A DNA stretch of 64,000 nt from SZUA-442 sp035461905 (GTDB lineage: Bacteria; Actinomycetota; Acidimicrobiia; Spongiisociales; UBA5794): NCBI GenBank assembly GCA_035461905.1, contig DATHUV010000137.1, positions 1-64,000 on the forward strand, given 5' to 3'. Shown piece after piece: positions 26,483 through 34,191 of this stretch; the stretch's first letter is position 1, and each line of letters opens with the position of its first letter. The translations under genes and the position numbers were made by a program. The notes under the pieces were generated by a model. That model searched no databases. It was not told where the DNA came from and saw nothing but the letters and a program-made list of their open reading frames with translations.

Positions 26483-26940
26483 TCACGCCTTGGAGTTGCC
26501 GAACCCGGGTGGGCCACCTACCTTTCCGCTCGCTCGAAGGGTGCAAACCCGGAGAGTTCGGCAGGCCAACGACCTTCGGGTCGGTGACACCGGGAAACCG
26601 GGCCGATGACACGGGGAGACCCGGGTCACGGTTTCGCTTCGGCGGGACCACCTCCATCTGGCGGGGGAGCCCAGCCTCAACCAGGTGGTCGGGTACGGCC
26701 GAAAGGTCATACCCTCCCGAAAGGGCCATTGGCCCCTCGGGAAACCAGTGCTCATCGGTTCACACCGATGGGTGCGGCTCGAAACGGGCCTGAGGACCTC
26801 GGTCCGACGGAGACGACGGGCCACCCCGGGTGGAGTCGGGAAACCGGCGAACCCCGGATCGGAGTGGACATTGTTCACTTCGGCAGAACCCCGAGAGGGC
26901 GAGACTTCGGTCGAGCTTCCTCGGGGTTCTTCGCGTTCGG
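26471..26940 (+). ncRNA. Candidate large structured RNA, copy 1 (about 470 nt)
   Basis: No credible protein gene covers this 590-base gap. The + strand folds by eye into successive hairpins: TGCCGAAC(26497)/GTTCGGCA(26556) enclosing a GCAA-capped GGGT/ACCC hairpin (26539-26550); CGACC-UUCG-GGTCG (26570-26583); CCGG-GAAA-CCGG (26590-26601); a helix with GAGA loop (26603-26631); an eight-pair UUCG hairpin (26630-26649); GAAA hairpins at 26691-26714 and 26837-26846; a seven-pair hairpin at 26753-26770; and a ten-pair terminal helix (26886-26929). GNRA and UUCG loops read correctly only on this strand. Shared boxes, the skeleton GGGCCA...GAAGGG-GNAA-CCCGGA, GACGGAGA (26806) and the tail relate it to copy 2. 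Ends are estimates; the family is unknown to me. Confidence 0.62.
26886..26929. terminator. Terminal hairpin of RNA copy 1
   Basis: GAACCCCGAG (26886-26895) pairs perfectly with CTCGGGGTTC (26920-26929); the inner part is GAC-UUCG-GTC flanked by facing GA dinucleotides. No U-tract follows, so termination is unproven. It sits between convergent units and could act on both the RNA and the lipoprotein gene. Confidence 0.5.
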
Positions 26941-26957
26941 GTCGGTGTGCGAGGGGC

Positions 26958-27575
26958 TCAGCTGAACGGTGAACAGCCCGGAGCCCTTTCGAGGTACTGG
27001 ACGGTATCGTCGGGGTCGGTCGTCGGGAAGTGCCCGGTGATGTGCTCGGCCTCATCCCCGTCGATGGTGAACGTCGCGATGTCGATGACCTCGTCGTCCT
27101 GGATCATGATCCTGCCCCGATAGGCGCGCTCCACGTCGGCACGCGAGCTGCCCAGGCTGATTCCCTCATCCGTCACGAGCCCGAGCTGGCGGAGGTCGTC
27201 GGCACTCGCCGTCATCGGGTCGAAGCCGTACGACCAGGTCAGGAACGGCGAGTCCGGCTCCTCCCCGGAGAAGAAGAGGACGAGGTTCCCCCATGACACG
27301 AGTCGCACGGATGCGACACCGCAATCCGGCACGATGACGCTGCTGTCGGACTCGGTGGAGTCCGCATCCGAGCCACCGATCTCGCTCGATATGCCCTCGA
27401 TCACGCGCTCGGCGGGCATTCCCACGTCGTAGGCGCCGATGCCTGACGCCCTGAGGACGAGCGTGGGTGGGGTGGTGGGAGTTGGCGCCGTGTTCGGCCC
27501 ACCGCCCGGCGAACAGGCACCGAGGAGGACTGCGCACGCGAGGAGGATTGCGATTCCGAGGTTTCGTCGACCCAT
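26958..27575 (-). CDS. Small lipoprotein of unknown function
   Basis: 205-residue lipoprotein with lipobox LLGAC (Cys21) and a short Gly/Pro/Thr linker. I do not recognise the mature domain. It contains VGMPAERVIEGI near the start and LGSSRADVERAYRG later, two related stretches that look like the repeated half-motifs of secreted proteins with small beta-rich domains, and the conserved-looking ending APGCSPF with a cysteine that may pair with VPDCGVASV. The ATG at 27575 is preceded by TATACC eight bases upstream, so it may be leaderless. It is sandwiched between the two candidate RNAs and transcribed against both. Confidence 0.75.
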   Translation of the reverse strand: MGRRNLGIAILLACAVLLGACSPGGGPNTAPTPTTPPTLVLRASGIGAYDVGMPAERVIEGISSEIGGSDADSTESDSSVIVPDCGVASVRLVSWGNLVLFFSGEEPDSPFLTWSYGFDPMTASADDLRQLGLVTDEGISLGSSRADVERAYRGRIMIQDDEVIDIATFTIDGDEAEHITGHFPTTDPDDTVQYLERAPGCSPFS

Positions 27576-27583
27576 CGTCGGAG

Positions 27584-27589
27584 GGTATA
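27584..27589 (-). promoter_or_regulatory. Possible leaderless promoter of the lipoprotein gene
   Basis: TATACC (27589-27584, minus) ends eight bases before the ATG at 27575. It differs from the TANNNT pattern in its last base. Confidence 0.35.
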
Positions 27590-27608
27590 CGCCCGCACCG
27601 ACCCCTTT

Positions 27609-27640
27609 CGCGAAAACCCGATGTGGAACGCGAAAACGAA
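27609..27640 (+). repeat. Paired CGCGAAA boxes, downstream copy
   Basis: CGCGAAAAC begins at 27609 and CGCGAAAACGAA at 27629, exactly 20 bases apart as in the other copy, with TGTG again just before the second box. Confidence 0.6.
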
Positions 27641-27997
27641 AGAGCGTTTCGGCTTGCATCAGTCGCAGGGGGAGGGCCAATATGTCAGAACTGCGGAAGG
27701 GGGAACCCGGAAGCAGAGCGCCGAAGGGCAACCTGAGGCGGGCCAGCGAGAGCTGGCACTCCGGTGAGAGCCGGAGGGCCCGGAGACGGGCCATCTCCTG
27801 ACGGAGACACCTTCGGGTGGAAGGGGTGTGAGCCCCGCCGAACGGCTTCGGCTGGACGGATCTGACGGAGAACGTTGAGAGCTTCGGCTCTTGGCACTCG
27901 CTCCGGTGACGGAGCGGCGTGGCTGCCGGTCGCAAGGTTGGCAGTCCGACGGGAACCCCAAGGGGGCTTCGGCTTCCTTGGGGTTTCTCGCGTTCGG
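27629..27997 (+). ncRNA. Candidate large structured RNA, copy 2 (about 370 nt)
   Basis: This gene-free stretch is almost continuous helices with stable tetraloops on the + strand: GGAA at 27699-27708; GAGA at 27742-27757, 27759-27776 and 27777-27792; UUCG at 27808-27819; GUGA at 27823-27836; UUCG at 27838-27859 and 27878-27891; GUGA with seven perfect pairs at 27899-27916; GCAA at 27923-27944; and a long UUCG-capped terminal helix at 27953-27986. Most arms are perfectly complementary. The motif GACGGAGA occurs at 27800 and 27864 and GGCACTC at 27755 and 27893, indicating an internal duplication. The end TCTCGCGTTCGG nearly equals that of copy 1. No Rfam family comes to mind; RNase P, tmRNA and SRP signatures are absent. 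Confidence 0.68.
27953..27986 (+). terminator. Terminal hairpin of RNA copy 2
   Basis: AACCCCAAGG (27954-27963) pairs with CCTTGGGGTT (27976-27985), continuing inward through GGGC-UUCG-GCTT, a fourteen-pair helix. TTTCTCG follows, a weak pyrimidine tract, so it may be a terminator or simply the closing domain of the RNA. Confidence 0.5.
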
Positions 27998-28059
27998 AGG
28001 ACCAGGGGGAGGGGGAGAGGAATCGGCGTCTGTGGCGCATCGAGTCGGTCCCGAAATGG

Positions 28060-28065
28060 TATCGT
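28060..28065 (+). promoter_or_regulatory. Leaderless promoter of the PH-domain gene
   Basis: TATCGT ends exactly six bases before the ATG at 28072. It lies about 60 bases after the tail of RNA copy 2, so the gene does not need read-through from the RNA. Confidence 0.55.
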
Positions 28066-28071
28066 GACGCG

Positions 28072-28692
28072 ATGGCATGGCCCGAAGATGTACTGACTGA
28101 CGACGAGGTGATCATCACCTCGTTCCGTCCGCACTGGAAGCTGCTCGCGATCCCGATCGTGTGGTTCGTGGGCCTCTCGATCGCCATGATCCTGGTTGCG
28201 GTGAACCTTGATGTCCTCCAATGGATCCTGATCGCCGCCCTTGCGGTGTTCGCCGTGATCTTCGTCGTCAAACCCCTCGTCAACTGGTACACGACGCGGT
28301 ACGTCCTTACGTCCGAGAGGCTCATCACACGTACCGGGCTCATCGCAAAGGCAGGAGTCGAGATTCCCCTCGATCGCATCACCAACGTGAACTTCTCCCA
28401 GTCGATCATCGAGCGCATCCTCGGTGCCGGTGACCTCCTCATCGAGTCGGCGGGATCCACCGGCCAGAGCCGATTCAAGGACATTCCCCACCCTGACGAG
28501 TTCCAGACCGTCCTGTACAAGGCGCGAGAGGGGAAACAGGAAGGTCCCCCTCGGGGCGGGTCGGTTCCAGCGCCCTCCCCGCAACGCGACCACGCCGCGC
28601 AGATCCGCGAGCTCGCGAGGCTTCGTGACGATGGCCTCATCTCCGCTGAGGAGTACGAGGCGAAACGGACGGAACTGCTCAACGAGATGTGA
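28072..28692 (+). CDS. Membrane protein with bacterial PH domain and SHOCT tail
   Basis: 206-residue protein. Two adjacent hydrophobic segments (about residues 25-68) are followed by a YdbS-like bacterial PH domain: NWYTTRYVLTSERLITRTGL and EIPLDRITNVNFSQSIIERILGAGDLLIES are classic for this family. A Pro/Gly-rich linker leads to a C-terminal SHOCT motif (IRELARLRDDGLISAEEYEAKR). The family sits in the cytoplasmic membrane; its function is poorly known, with suggested roles in envelope stress or oligomer assembly. The start is fixed by the leaderless promoter. Confidence 0.85.
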   Translation: MAWPEDVLTDDEVIITSFRPHWKLLAIPIVWFVGLSIAMILVAVNLDVLQWILIAALAVFAVIFVVKPLVNWYTTRYVLTSERLITRTGLIAKAGVEIPLDRITNVNFSQSIIERILGAGDLLIESAGSTGQSRFKDIPHPDEFQTVLYKAREGKQEGPPRGGSVPAPSPQRDHAAQIRELARLRDDGLISAEEYEAKRTELLNEM

Positions 28693-28744
28693 TCGTGCGT
28701 TTCGCTACGGTTCCGCGGTGTGAGCCGCGGCCGCGACCGGTTGG

Positions 28745-29977
28745 TCAGCCCGTCGTTCCATCGCCCTCGACGGCGTCCCTGTCAAAGGTCGCCACGACCT
28801 CGACGTGGTATGTCTGGGGGAACATGTCGACCGGTGTCGCCTCGACGAACGAGTATCCCGCTCCCGCGAGGATGCGTGCGTCCCTGGCGAGTGATGCGGG
28901 ATCACACGAGACGTACACGACACGCCTCGGCATGGCGGATGTGATTGCGTCGACACCGCGCTCGCCGAGTCCCTTCCTCGGTGGGTCGACGATCGCGACG
29001 TCCCAGTAGGCGTCGAGACGTTCGATGTCGCGCGTGATGGACCCCGTGATGTACCGGTGTGCGACGCCGGCCGCTGAGAGGTTCCTCCTGGCAAGGCCGA
29101 TCGCGGTGTCCGACGAGTCGATCCCCAGCACGAGGCCGGCGTCCCTGCCGACCGTTGCACCGAAGAGCCCCACGCCGCTGTAGGCATCGAGGAGGGTCTC
29201 GTGCGGTGCGATTGATGCTGCAGCCCTCGCGAGGACCACCAGCGCATCCGCACCGTGCGTGTTGTTCTGGAAGAACCCATCGACGGGAATCGTGAAGGTC
29301 GATCCATCCACGATCTCAGTGAACGTCAGGCCACCGACGATGGGCTCGAGTCCGTCGGGAGTTCGTCGAGCGATCGACGTTCCCCATCGCTCCGAGTCTG
29401 CGGGCAGGGTTCCCTCCACGACGGTGACGAGGTCACCTGTCCTCGTTCCGGCACGGATCGTGAGCCGCTCGAGCCCGGCGAGGTCGCCGAGGCGTTCGAA
29501 CACCTCGGCGAGTGTCGGTTCGATCAGGAGGCATACGTCCAGGGCGACAGGATCGTTCGAGCGGGGTCGCATGAGGCCCGGTGAGCCGTCGACCACATGG
29601 AAGTCCATGCGGTTGCGGTATCCCAGGTCCGGACCCGGGGCAACGACCTCGTGGACGACAGGGTCCGTGAGCTTGCCCATGTGCGTGAGTTGTGAGATCA
29701 CAGTCTCACGCTTGTACCTGCGCTGGGCCGCCTCTTCGACGAACTGCCACTGGCACCCGCCACAGGTCGCCGCGTGCGGGCACGGGGCGGTCCTGCGTTC
29801 GTCGACGGGCTCCACGATGCGGATGAGTTCGGCGCGGGCCCAGGATCCCTTGTCCTCGACCACGGTCGCCTCGATGACTTCGCCCGGTAGCGCACCGGCG
29901 ACGAAGTGGGCCTTTCCGTCTCGTCGGGCGACGGCCTCGCCACCGTGGGCCATGCCGTGGGGGTGCAGTTCGATCAT
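28745..29977 (-). CDS. TrmA/RumA-family RNA m5U methyltransferase
   Basis: 410-residue class I RNA methyltransferase. A TRAM RNA-binding domain occupies the first 60 residues, then the iron-sulfur cysteines CPHAATCGGCQWQ near residues 66-77. The SAM-binding motif is LLDAYSGVGLFG and the catalytic cysteine is Cys358 in YVSCDPASLARD, the nucleophile that attacks uracil C6. The target (tRNA U54 or 23S rRNA) cannot be decided. A leaderless promoter lies before the ATG, divergent from the small membrane protein gene. Confidence 0.9.
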   Translation of the reverse strand: MIELHPHGMAHGGEAVARRDGKAHFVAGALPGEVIEATVVEDKGSWARAELIRIVEPVDERRTAPCPHAATCGGCQWQFVEEAAQRRYKRETVISQLTHMGKLTDPVVHEVVAPGPDLGYRNRMDFHVVDGSPGLMRPRSNDPVALDVCLLIEPTLAEVFERLGDLAGLERLTIRAGTRTGDLVTVVEGTLPADSERWGTSIARRTPDGLEPIVGGLTFTEIVDGSTFTIPVDGFFQNNTHGADALVVLARAAASIAPHETLLDAYSGVGLFGATVGRDAGLVLGIDSSDTAIGLARRNLSAAGVAHRYITGSITRDIERLDAYWDVAIVDPPRKGLGERGVDAITSAMPRRVVYVSCDPASLARDARILAGAGYSFVEATPVDMFPQTYHVEVVATFDRDAVEGDGTTG

Positions 29978-29983
29978 GCGGAT

Positions 29984-29989
29984 AACCTA
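29984..29989 (-). promoter_or_regulatory. Leaderless promoter of the RNA methyltransferase
   Basis: TAGGTT (29989-29984, minus) is exactly six bases before the ATG at 29977. Confidence 0.5.
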
Positions 29990-30045
29990 CCGTTCAGGGA
30001 GCAGGACGCACAGCGCCCGGCACCCAACCCCCAGGAGAAGAGCCC

Positions 30046-30417
30046 GTGCCCCTCAACGTCGTACTCGATTTCCACCAGTGGTGGTTCTACGTCGCCGTCG
30101 TCACCTGTGGGATCGTGGGGGCCTGGGGCTTGATCGCCGCCCTTGCACGACGCGAGCCCGGTCGTGCCTTCGCTGTCGCCCGCGGCGTTGCGATCGCGAC
30201 CATGCTGGTCCAGGTCGGCGCCGGCGTCTACCTGTACTCGAACAATGTCCGCCCCGGCAACTCCTTCCACGTCTTCTACGGCGTCGTCATCGTCATCACG
30301 CTGACCCTCGCATACCTGTACCGCTCGACCATGGCTCGCCGTCCCGCGCTCACGTACGGGGTTCTGTTGCTGTTCGTCATGGGACTCGGGCTGCGCGCCT
30401 GGGCGAACGTCGGGTGA
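30046..30417 (+). CDS. Small four-helix membrane protein
   Basis: 123-residue protein with four predicted membrane helices (about residues 13-33, 45-65, 74-92 and 101-118) and no recognised catalytic motif. HQWWFYVAVV in helix 1 and NSFHVFYGVVI in helix 3 contain histidines placed within the membrane, which could bind a cofactor, but this is speculation. AGGAG lies about ten bases before the GTG start at 30046. It is a hypothetical protein between the methyltransferase and fabI genes; similar unnamed proteins occur in actinobacteria. Confidence 0.7.
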   Translation: MPLNVVLDFHQWWFYVAVVTCGIVGAWGLIAALARREPGRAFAVARGVAIATMLVQVGAGVYLYSNNVRPGNSFHVFYGVVIVITLTLAYLYRSTMARRPALTYGVLLLFVMGLGLRAWANVG

Positions 30418-30473
30418 TCGAGGTTCACCCTCCGGTGGGCCTCGTCGTGCGGTGCCCCTGCGACCAGCGCCAC

Positions 30474-30506
30474 TAGTCTCGCTCTGAAACCATGAAGGGG
30501 GCACCG
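30474..30506 (+). promoter_or_regulatory. Promoter and RBS of fabI
   Basis: TAGTCT at 30474-30479 is a likely -10. AAGGGGG at 30495-30501 precedes the ATG at 30507 and favours that start over the in-frame ATG at 30492. Confidence 0.45.
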
Positions 30507-31325
30507 ATGCTGGCCGGGAAGAAGCTGCTCATCACGGGCGTGCTGACCGACGACTCGATCGCGTTCCATACCGCTCGGGTGGCCCAGGAGCTCGGGGCGT
30601 CGGTAGTGCTGACGGGCTTCGGACGTGGGATGTCGTTGACGACGCGATCCGCAAAACGGCTTCCCGTCGCAGCCGACGTGCTCGAACTCGACATCAACGA
30701 CGAGGCCCACATGGATGCTCTGGTGGCGGACCTCGATCGTCGGTGGGGCAAACTCGACGGCGCCCTCCATGCCATCGCTTTCGCTCCGAACGATGCGCTC
30801 GGCGGAAACTTCCTCGAAACGCCTGCCGCGTCGGCGAGCACGGCGTTCCTGACCTCTGCGTTCTCCTACAAGACCCTGGCCGTTGGGCTCCGTCCCTTGC
30901 TCACGAAGGCGGGTGGCGGTGGGCTCGTCGGCCTCGATTTCGACAACTCGCTTGCATGGCCGGCGTACGACTGGATGGGCGTCTCGAAGTCTGCACTCCA
31001 GTCGGTGAATCGTTACCTCGCCCGGTACCTGGGAGCCGACCAGATACGCGTGAACCTCGTCTCGGCCGGTCCGCTCGGAACTGTTGCAGCGAAGTCCATT
31101 CCGGGGTTCACGCAGTTCGAGAACCTCTGGCAGGTCCGGGCTCCGCTGGGATGGGAGCCACGCGATCCGGAACCTGTGGCGAACATGGCGTGTTTCCTCC
31201 TCTCGGACTACGCACGTGCGACAACCGGTGAGGTCGTCCACGTCGACGGAGGGTTCCATGCCGTGGCGGCAGGGGACACCGAGGGATACATCGCGCCCTC
31301 GACCGAGGATCGAGCCGGGTCATAG
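30507..31325 (+). CDS. fabI: Enoyl-[ACP] reductase, InhA-like
   Basis: 272-residue FabI-type reductase close in layout to mycobacterial InhA. ITGVLTDDSIAFHTARVAQE at the N-terminus is the InhA-style NADH site, and the catalytic pair is Tyr154 and Lys161 (YDWMGVSK), the Y-x6-K spacing of this family. AGPLGTVAAKSIPGF is the substrate-binding loop. It performs the last reduction of each fatty acid elongation cycle in the cytoplasm. It is convergent with the sensor kinase gene, three bases away. Confidence 0.92.
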   Translation: MLAGKKLLITGVLTDDSIAFHTARVAQELGASVVLTGFGRGMSLTTRSAKRLPVAADVLELDINDEAHMDALVADLDRRWGKLDGALHAIAFAPNDALGGNFLETPAASASTAFLTSAFSYKTLAVGLRPLLTKAGGGGLVGLDFDNSLAWPAYDWMGVSKSALQSVNRYLARYLGADQIRVNLVSAGPLGTVAAKSIPGFTQFENLWQVRAPLGWEPRDPEPVANMACFLLSDYARATTGEVVHVDGGFHAVAAGDTEGYIAPSTEDRAGS

Positions 31326-31328
31326 ACC

Positions 31329-33092
31329 TCAGGCGCTCGGGATTGCGACCGTGAAGGTCGCTCCGCCCCCGACCGTCGGCTCGAACCACACCCGACCGTC
31401 CATCGCCTCGACGAGGCCCCTCACGATCGACAAGCCCAGTCCCGCGCCTCCCTTCGAGCGCGTCGCGTGCGGCTGGAGCTGGGTGAATCGTTCGAACATC
31501 CGATCGTGCTGCTCGTACGGGATCCCGGGACCGTGATCGACGATCGAGATGTGTACCTCGCCGGCGCTGACCGCTGTCACGAGCTCGATCGGGGTGTCGC
31601 CGCCATACTTGATCGCGTTGTCGACGAGGTTCGTGATGACTCGAGTGAGGTGGTCCGGATCTGCGACGACACGGTCGATCCCCGGTGTCGGCTGGTAGTC
31701 GATGGCGTCTCCTCCGGGCAACGTGCCGAGAAGGTCTGCGATGTACGGACCGAGGTCGATCGTCTCGGGCCGGACGGGAAGCGAGTCCGCCTCGATGCGA
31801 GACATCACGAGGAGGTCCTCGATCAATGTCTTCAGTCGGTTCGACTGCTTCGACGCCATGTCGACGAGTTGCCGTGCGCGTGGATCCTCTGGCATCAGTT
31901 CGGGTCTCTGGAGCGTTGCGAGGGCGCCGATGATGCTGGTGAGGGGGGTCCGGAGCTCATGGGAGACGACCGACACGAAATCGGTCTTGAGCTCGGCGAG
32001 TTCGGCCATCCGCTCCCCGGTGGACCGTGCGCGCTCATAGCGAGCCATCTGGTTCATCACCAGGGCGGCGGGTGCGGCGACGGACTGGAGGGTGTCGATG
32101 TCCATTTCGGTGAAGGCTTCTGCCTTGTCGGCGACCAGGAGCACACCGATCGTCCGATTCTCGATCCTCATCGCCACCGCCGCCACGCGATCGGCCTGGA
32201 GCTCGGCGATCAGGCGATCGACTTCCGGAGCCGTCGCCGTGTCGTTGACGAGCACGGGGTCGCCTCCCATGAAGACACGGGGCCCGATACCGGGCTCGTC
32301 GAGGCTGAGCGTCAACGGATCGGCCGGCACGGTGTGTCCTGCCGCCCAGATCGGTGACATGAGGTCGAGGTGCTCCGTCTCGGGATCGTAGAGGAGCACC
32401 AGACCGACGCGCGCGCTGACGGACTGCGCGACGCGACCTACGAGTTCGGGAAGCACTTCGTCGAGCTTGGATCCGGCTCCGATCGTTCGGGACACGTCGT
32501 AGAGCTGGCTCATCTCGCGCTCGCGACGTGTCAGCACGGCCTCTCGTTCGACCATCTCGGCGTAGGCGGAAGCCGTCTGCTCGAGCTGGGTCCTGATGCC
32601 GACCGACAGCAGGAGGACAAAGACCAGGGATCCGGCGAAGGCAAGGAGGGTCATGCCGTCCAACTGCCCGAGACCGGATTCCTCGTACACCGAGAAGCCG
32701 TACAGCAGGGCCGATGCGAGTCCGACGGTGAGCAGGATGCCGTTCGGGAGCAGGGTCGCCGCGGCGAAGAACGTCACGAGGAGGAACCCGACCGCCGATG
32801 GCGCGGCATCCCCTGTGACCCCGAGGATGGCCACGGCGATAAGGAGGCCCACCACCCAGGCCAGGAGCACCCAGTCACCGATTCCCGAAGCGAGCATCGT
32901 GCGCCACGGAGCGACCGACAAGATGACGAGGGCGATCAGAAAGCCACCGAGGAGGATGGAGAGTGACATGACGGTCAGGTCGGTCGACGTCACGGTCCAC
33001 ACGGCGACACCGATGAAGCCGAACCACGAGACGATCAGTCCGGTGACGATCACACGGATGCGGTACTCGATGATCGGATTGGTGCGTTCCAC
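31329..33092 (-). CDS. Membrane sensor histidine kinase with GAF domain, no adjacent regulator
   Basis: 587-residue kinase. About six membrane helices fill residues 10-200, a coiled coil links to a GAF domain (about 230-355), then HisKA with His378 in VSHELRTPLTSII, and a HATPase domain with NLVDNAIKYGG, DHGPGIP and GGAGLGLSIV boxes. The GTG at 33092 was chosen because longer frames run into the divergent ddl gene and because the sequence TTATCA lies six bases upstream. No response regulator gene is nearby, so its partner must be elsewhere. The signal sensed is unknown. Confidence 0.85.
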   Translation of the reverse strand: MERTNPIIEYRIRVIVTGLIVSWFGFIGVAVWTVTSTDLTVMSLSILLGGFLIALVILSVAPWRTMLASGIGDWVLLAWVVGLLIAVAILGVTGDAAPSAVGFLLVTFFAAATLLPNGILLTVGLASALLYGFSVYEESGLGQLDGMTLLAFAGSLVFVLLLSVGIRTQLEQTASAYAEMVEREAVLTRREREMSQLYDVSRTIGAGSKLDEVLPELVGRVAQSVSARVGLVLLYDPETEHLDLMSPIWAAGHTVPADPLTLSLDEPGIGPRVFMGGDPVLVNDTATAPEVDRLIAELQADRVAAVAMRIENRTIGVLLVADKAEAFTEMDIDTLQSVAAPAALVMNQMARYERARSTGERMAELAELKTDFVSVVSHELRTPLTSIIGALATLQRPELMPEDPRARQLVDMASKQSNRLKTLIEDLLVMSRIEADSLPVRPETIDLGPYIADLLGTLPGGDAIDYQPTPGIDRVVADPDHLTRVITNLVDNAIKYGGDTPIELVTAVSAGEVHISIVDHGPGIPYEQHDRMFERFTQLQPHATRSKGGAGLGLSIVRGLVEAMDGRVWFEPTVGGGATFTVAIPSA

Positions 33093-33129
33093 GGCCGCTG
33101 ATAACCTCGGTGCAGATCGGGTCACACGG

Positions 33130-33135
33130 TAACCT
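33130..33135 (+). promoter_or_regulatory. Leaderless promoter of ddl
   Basis: TAACCT ends exactly six bases before the ATG at 33142, with no ribosome binding site. Confidence 0.55.
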
Positions 33136-33141
33136 CGCTGC

Positions 33142-34191
33142 ATGTCGCGTGTGCTTCTTCTCTTCGGCGGCCGCTCGGCGGAGCATGAGGTCTCGTGCGC
33201 GTCCGCGGTGTCCATCCACGATGCGCTCATCGCGTCGGGTCATCGCGTCATCCCGGTCGGTATCGACCGGTCCGGCTCATGGTTCCTGGCGGACCCATCC
33301 GTTCGTCCGTTCCGTGCCCAGGGCAGGGTTGTTTCGATGGGCGTTCCCGGAGGTCATCTCTTCGTGGGCGCCGACGACATCGGCTTCGACGTCGCGTTCC
33401 CGGTGCTCCACGGTCCACAAGGTGAGGACGGCACCGTCCAGGGCCTGTTCGAGACATGCGGAGTTCCCTACGTGGGATGCGGGGTGCTCGGGAGTGCCCT
33501 CGCCATGGACAAGGACCTCACGAAACAGCTGGTCTCGACATCGGGGATCCAGACGGCTCGTTGGCGCACGATCCGGCGCGACGCTTGGGAGAACGACGCC
33601 GAACGGGCCCTCGAGGAGTCGGTTCGCTCGTTGCGGTTGCCGGTCTTCGTCAAACCGTCGGCGCAGGGCTCATCGGTCGGGATCACGCGCGTCACCTCCG
33701 AGGACGGCCTCAAGGATGCGGTCACGAACGCGTTCCGCTACGACACCAAGGTCGTGGTCGAACAGGAGATCGAGGGCCGCGAGATAGAGGTCGCCGTTCT
33801 CGACGGGCCCCGCGCATCGGTACCCGGTGAGGTGGTCGTGGCATCCGGGTGGTACACGTACGACGCGAAGTACGCAGACGACACTTCGAGGTTCGAAGCC
33901 CCTGCGGACCTTCCGGTTGAGGACGCCGAAAAGGTGCGGAGGCTCGCGGAGCGAGTGTTCGACCTGCTGGGCCTCGACGGCCTGGCCCGCATCGACTTCT
34001 TCTACGAACCCGATTCGAGGGAGATCTGGTTCAACGAGGCGAACACGATGCCAGGATTCACGTCGATCAGCGGGTTCCCGAAGATGTGGGCAGCTTCAGG
34101 TGTGTCCTATCCGGACCTGTGCAACGGCCTCGTCGAGGCCGCGGCCGAGCGCCACACCCGGCGGGCCGACCTGTCGGTTCGTCAGGACTAG
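33142..34191 (+). CDS. ddl: D-alanine--D-alanine ligase
   Basis: 349-residue ATP-grasp ligase that joins two D-alanines for peptidoglycan. LLFGGRSAEHEVSC at the start, HGPQGEDGTVQGLFE, VFVKPSAQGSSVGI and the metal-binding IWFNEANTMPGFT are all present. Length is normal for the actinobacterial type. It reads from a leaderless promoter and its stop codon overlaps that of the opposite AsnC-like gene in a CTAG palindrome. Confidence 0.95.
   Translation: MSRVLLLFGGRSAEHEVSCASAVSIHDALIASGHRVIPVGIDRSGSWFLADPSVRPFRAQGRVVSMGVPGGHLFVGADDIGFDVAFPVLHGPQGEDGTVQGLFETCGVPYVGCGVLGSALAMDKDLTKQLVSTSGIQTARWRTIRRDAWENDAERALEESVRSLRLPVFVKPSAQGSSVGITRVTSEDGLKDAVTNAFRYDTKVVVEQEIEGREIEVAVLDGPRASVPGEVVVASGWYTYDAKYADDTSRFEAPADLPVEDAEKVRRLAERVFDLLGLDGLARIDFFYEPDSREIWFNEANTMPGFTSISGFPKMWAASGVSYPDLCNGLVEAAAERHTRRADLSVRQD

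Noticed and set aside
26716..26742. Alternative pairings in RNA copy 1 (TCCCGA/TCGGGA versus CCC-GAAA-GGG; also 26505-26510 with 26547-26552) as a riboswitch
   Set aside because: The competing helices are not preserved in copy 2 and neither copy leads directly into a coding gene on the same strand at close range, so a switch is not supported.
26483..27055. Open frames of 80-190 codons on both strands of the first gene-free stretch
   Set aside because: They are explained by high GC. None has a plausible start with ribosome site or leaderless promoter, the translations are low-complexity Arg/Pro/Gly, and the dense hairpins account for the sequence better.
26451..27997. RNase P RNA, tmRNA or SRP RNA as identity of the structured RNAs
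   Set aside because: The RNase P motif GAGGAAAGTCC, the tmRNA ends and TTCGAAT arm, and the SRP tetraloop domain were not found. CAGAACCCCGAG in copy 1 recalls RNase P only superficially, and two adjacent copies would be odd.
27919..28071. N-terminal extension of the PH-domain protein into RNA copy 2
   Set aside because: The frame is open but the translation has no family similarity, and TATCGT exactly six bases before the ATG at 28072 marks the true start.
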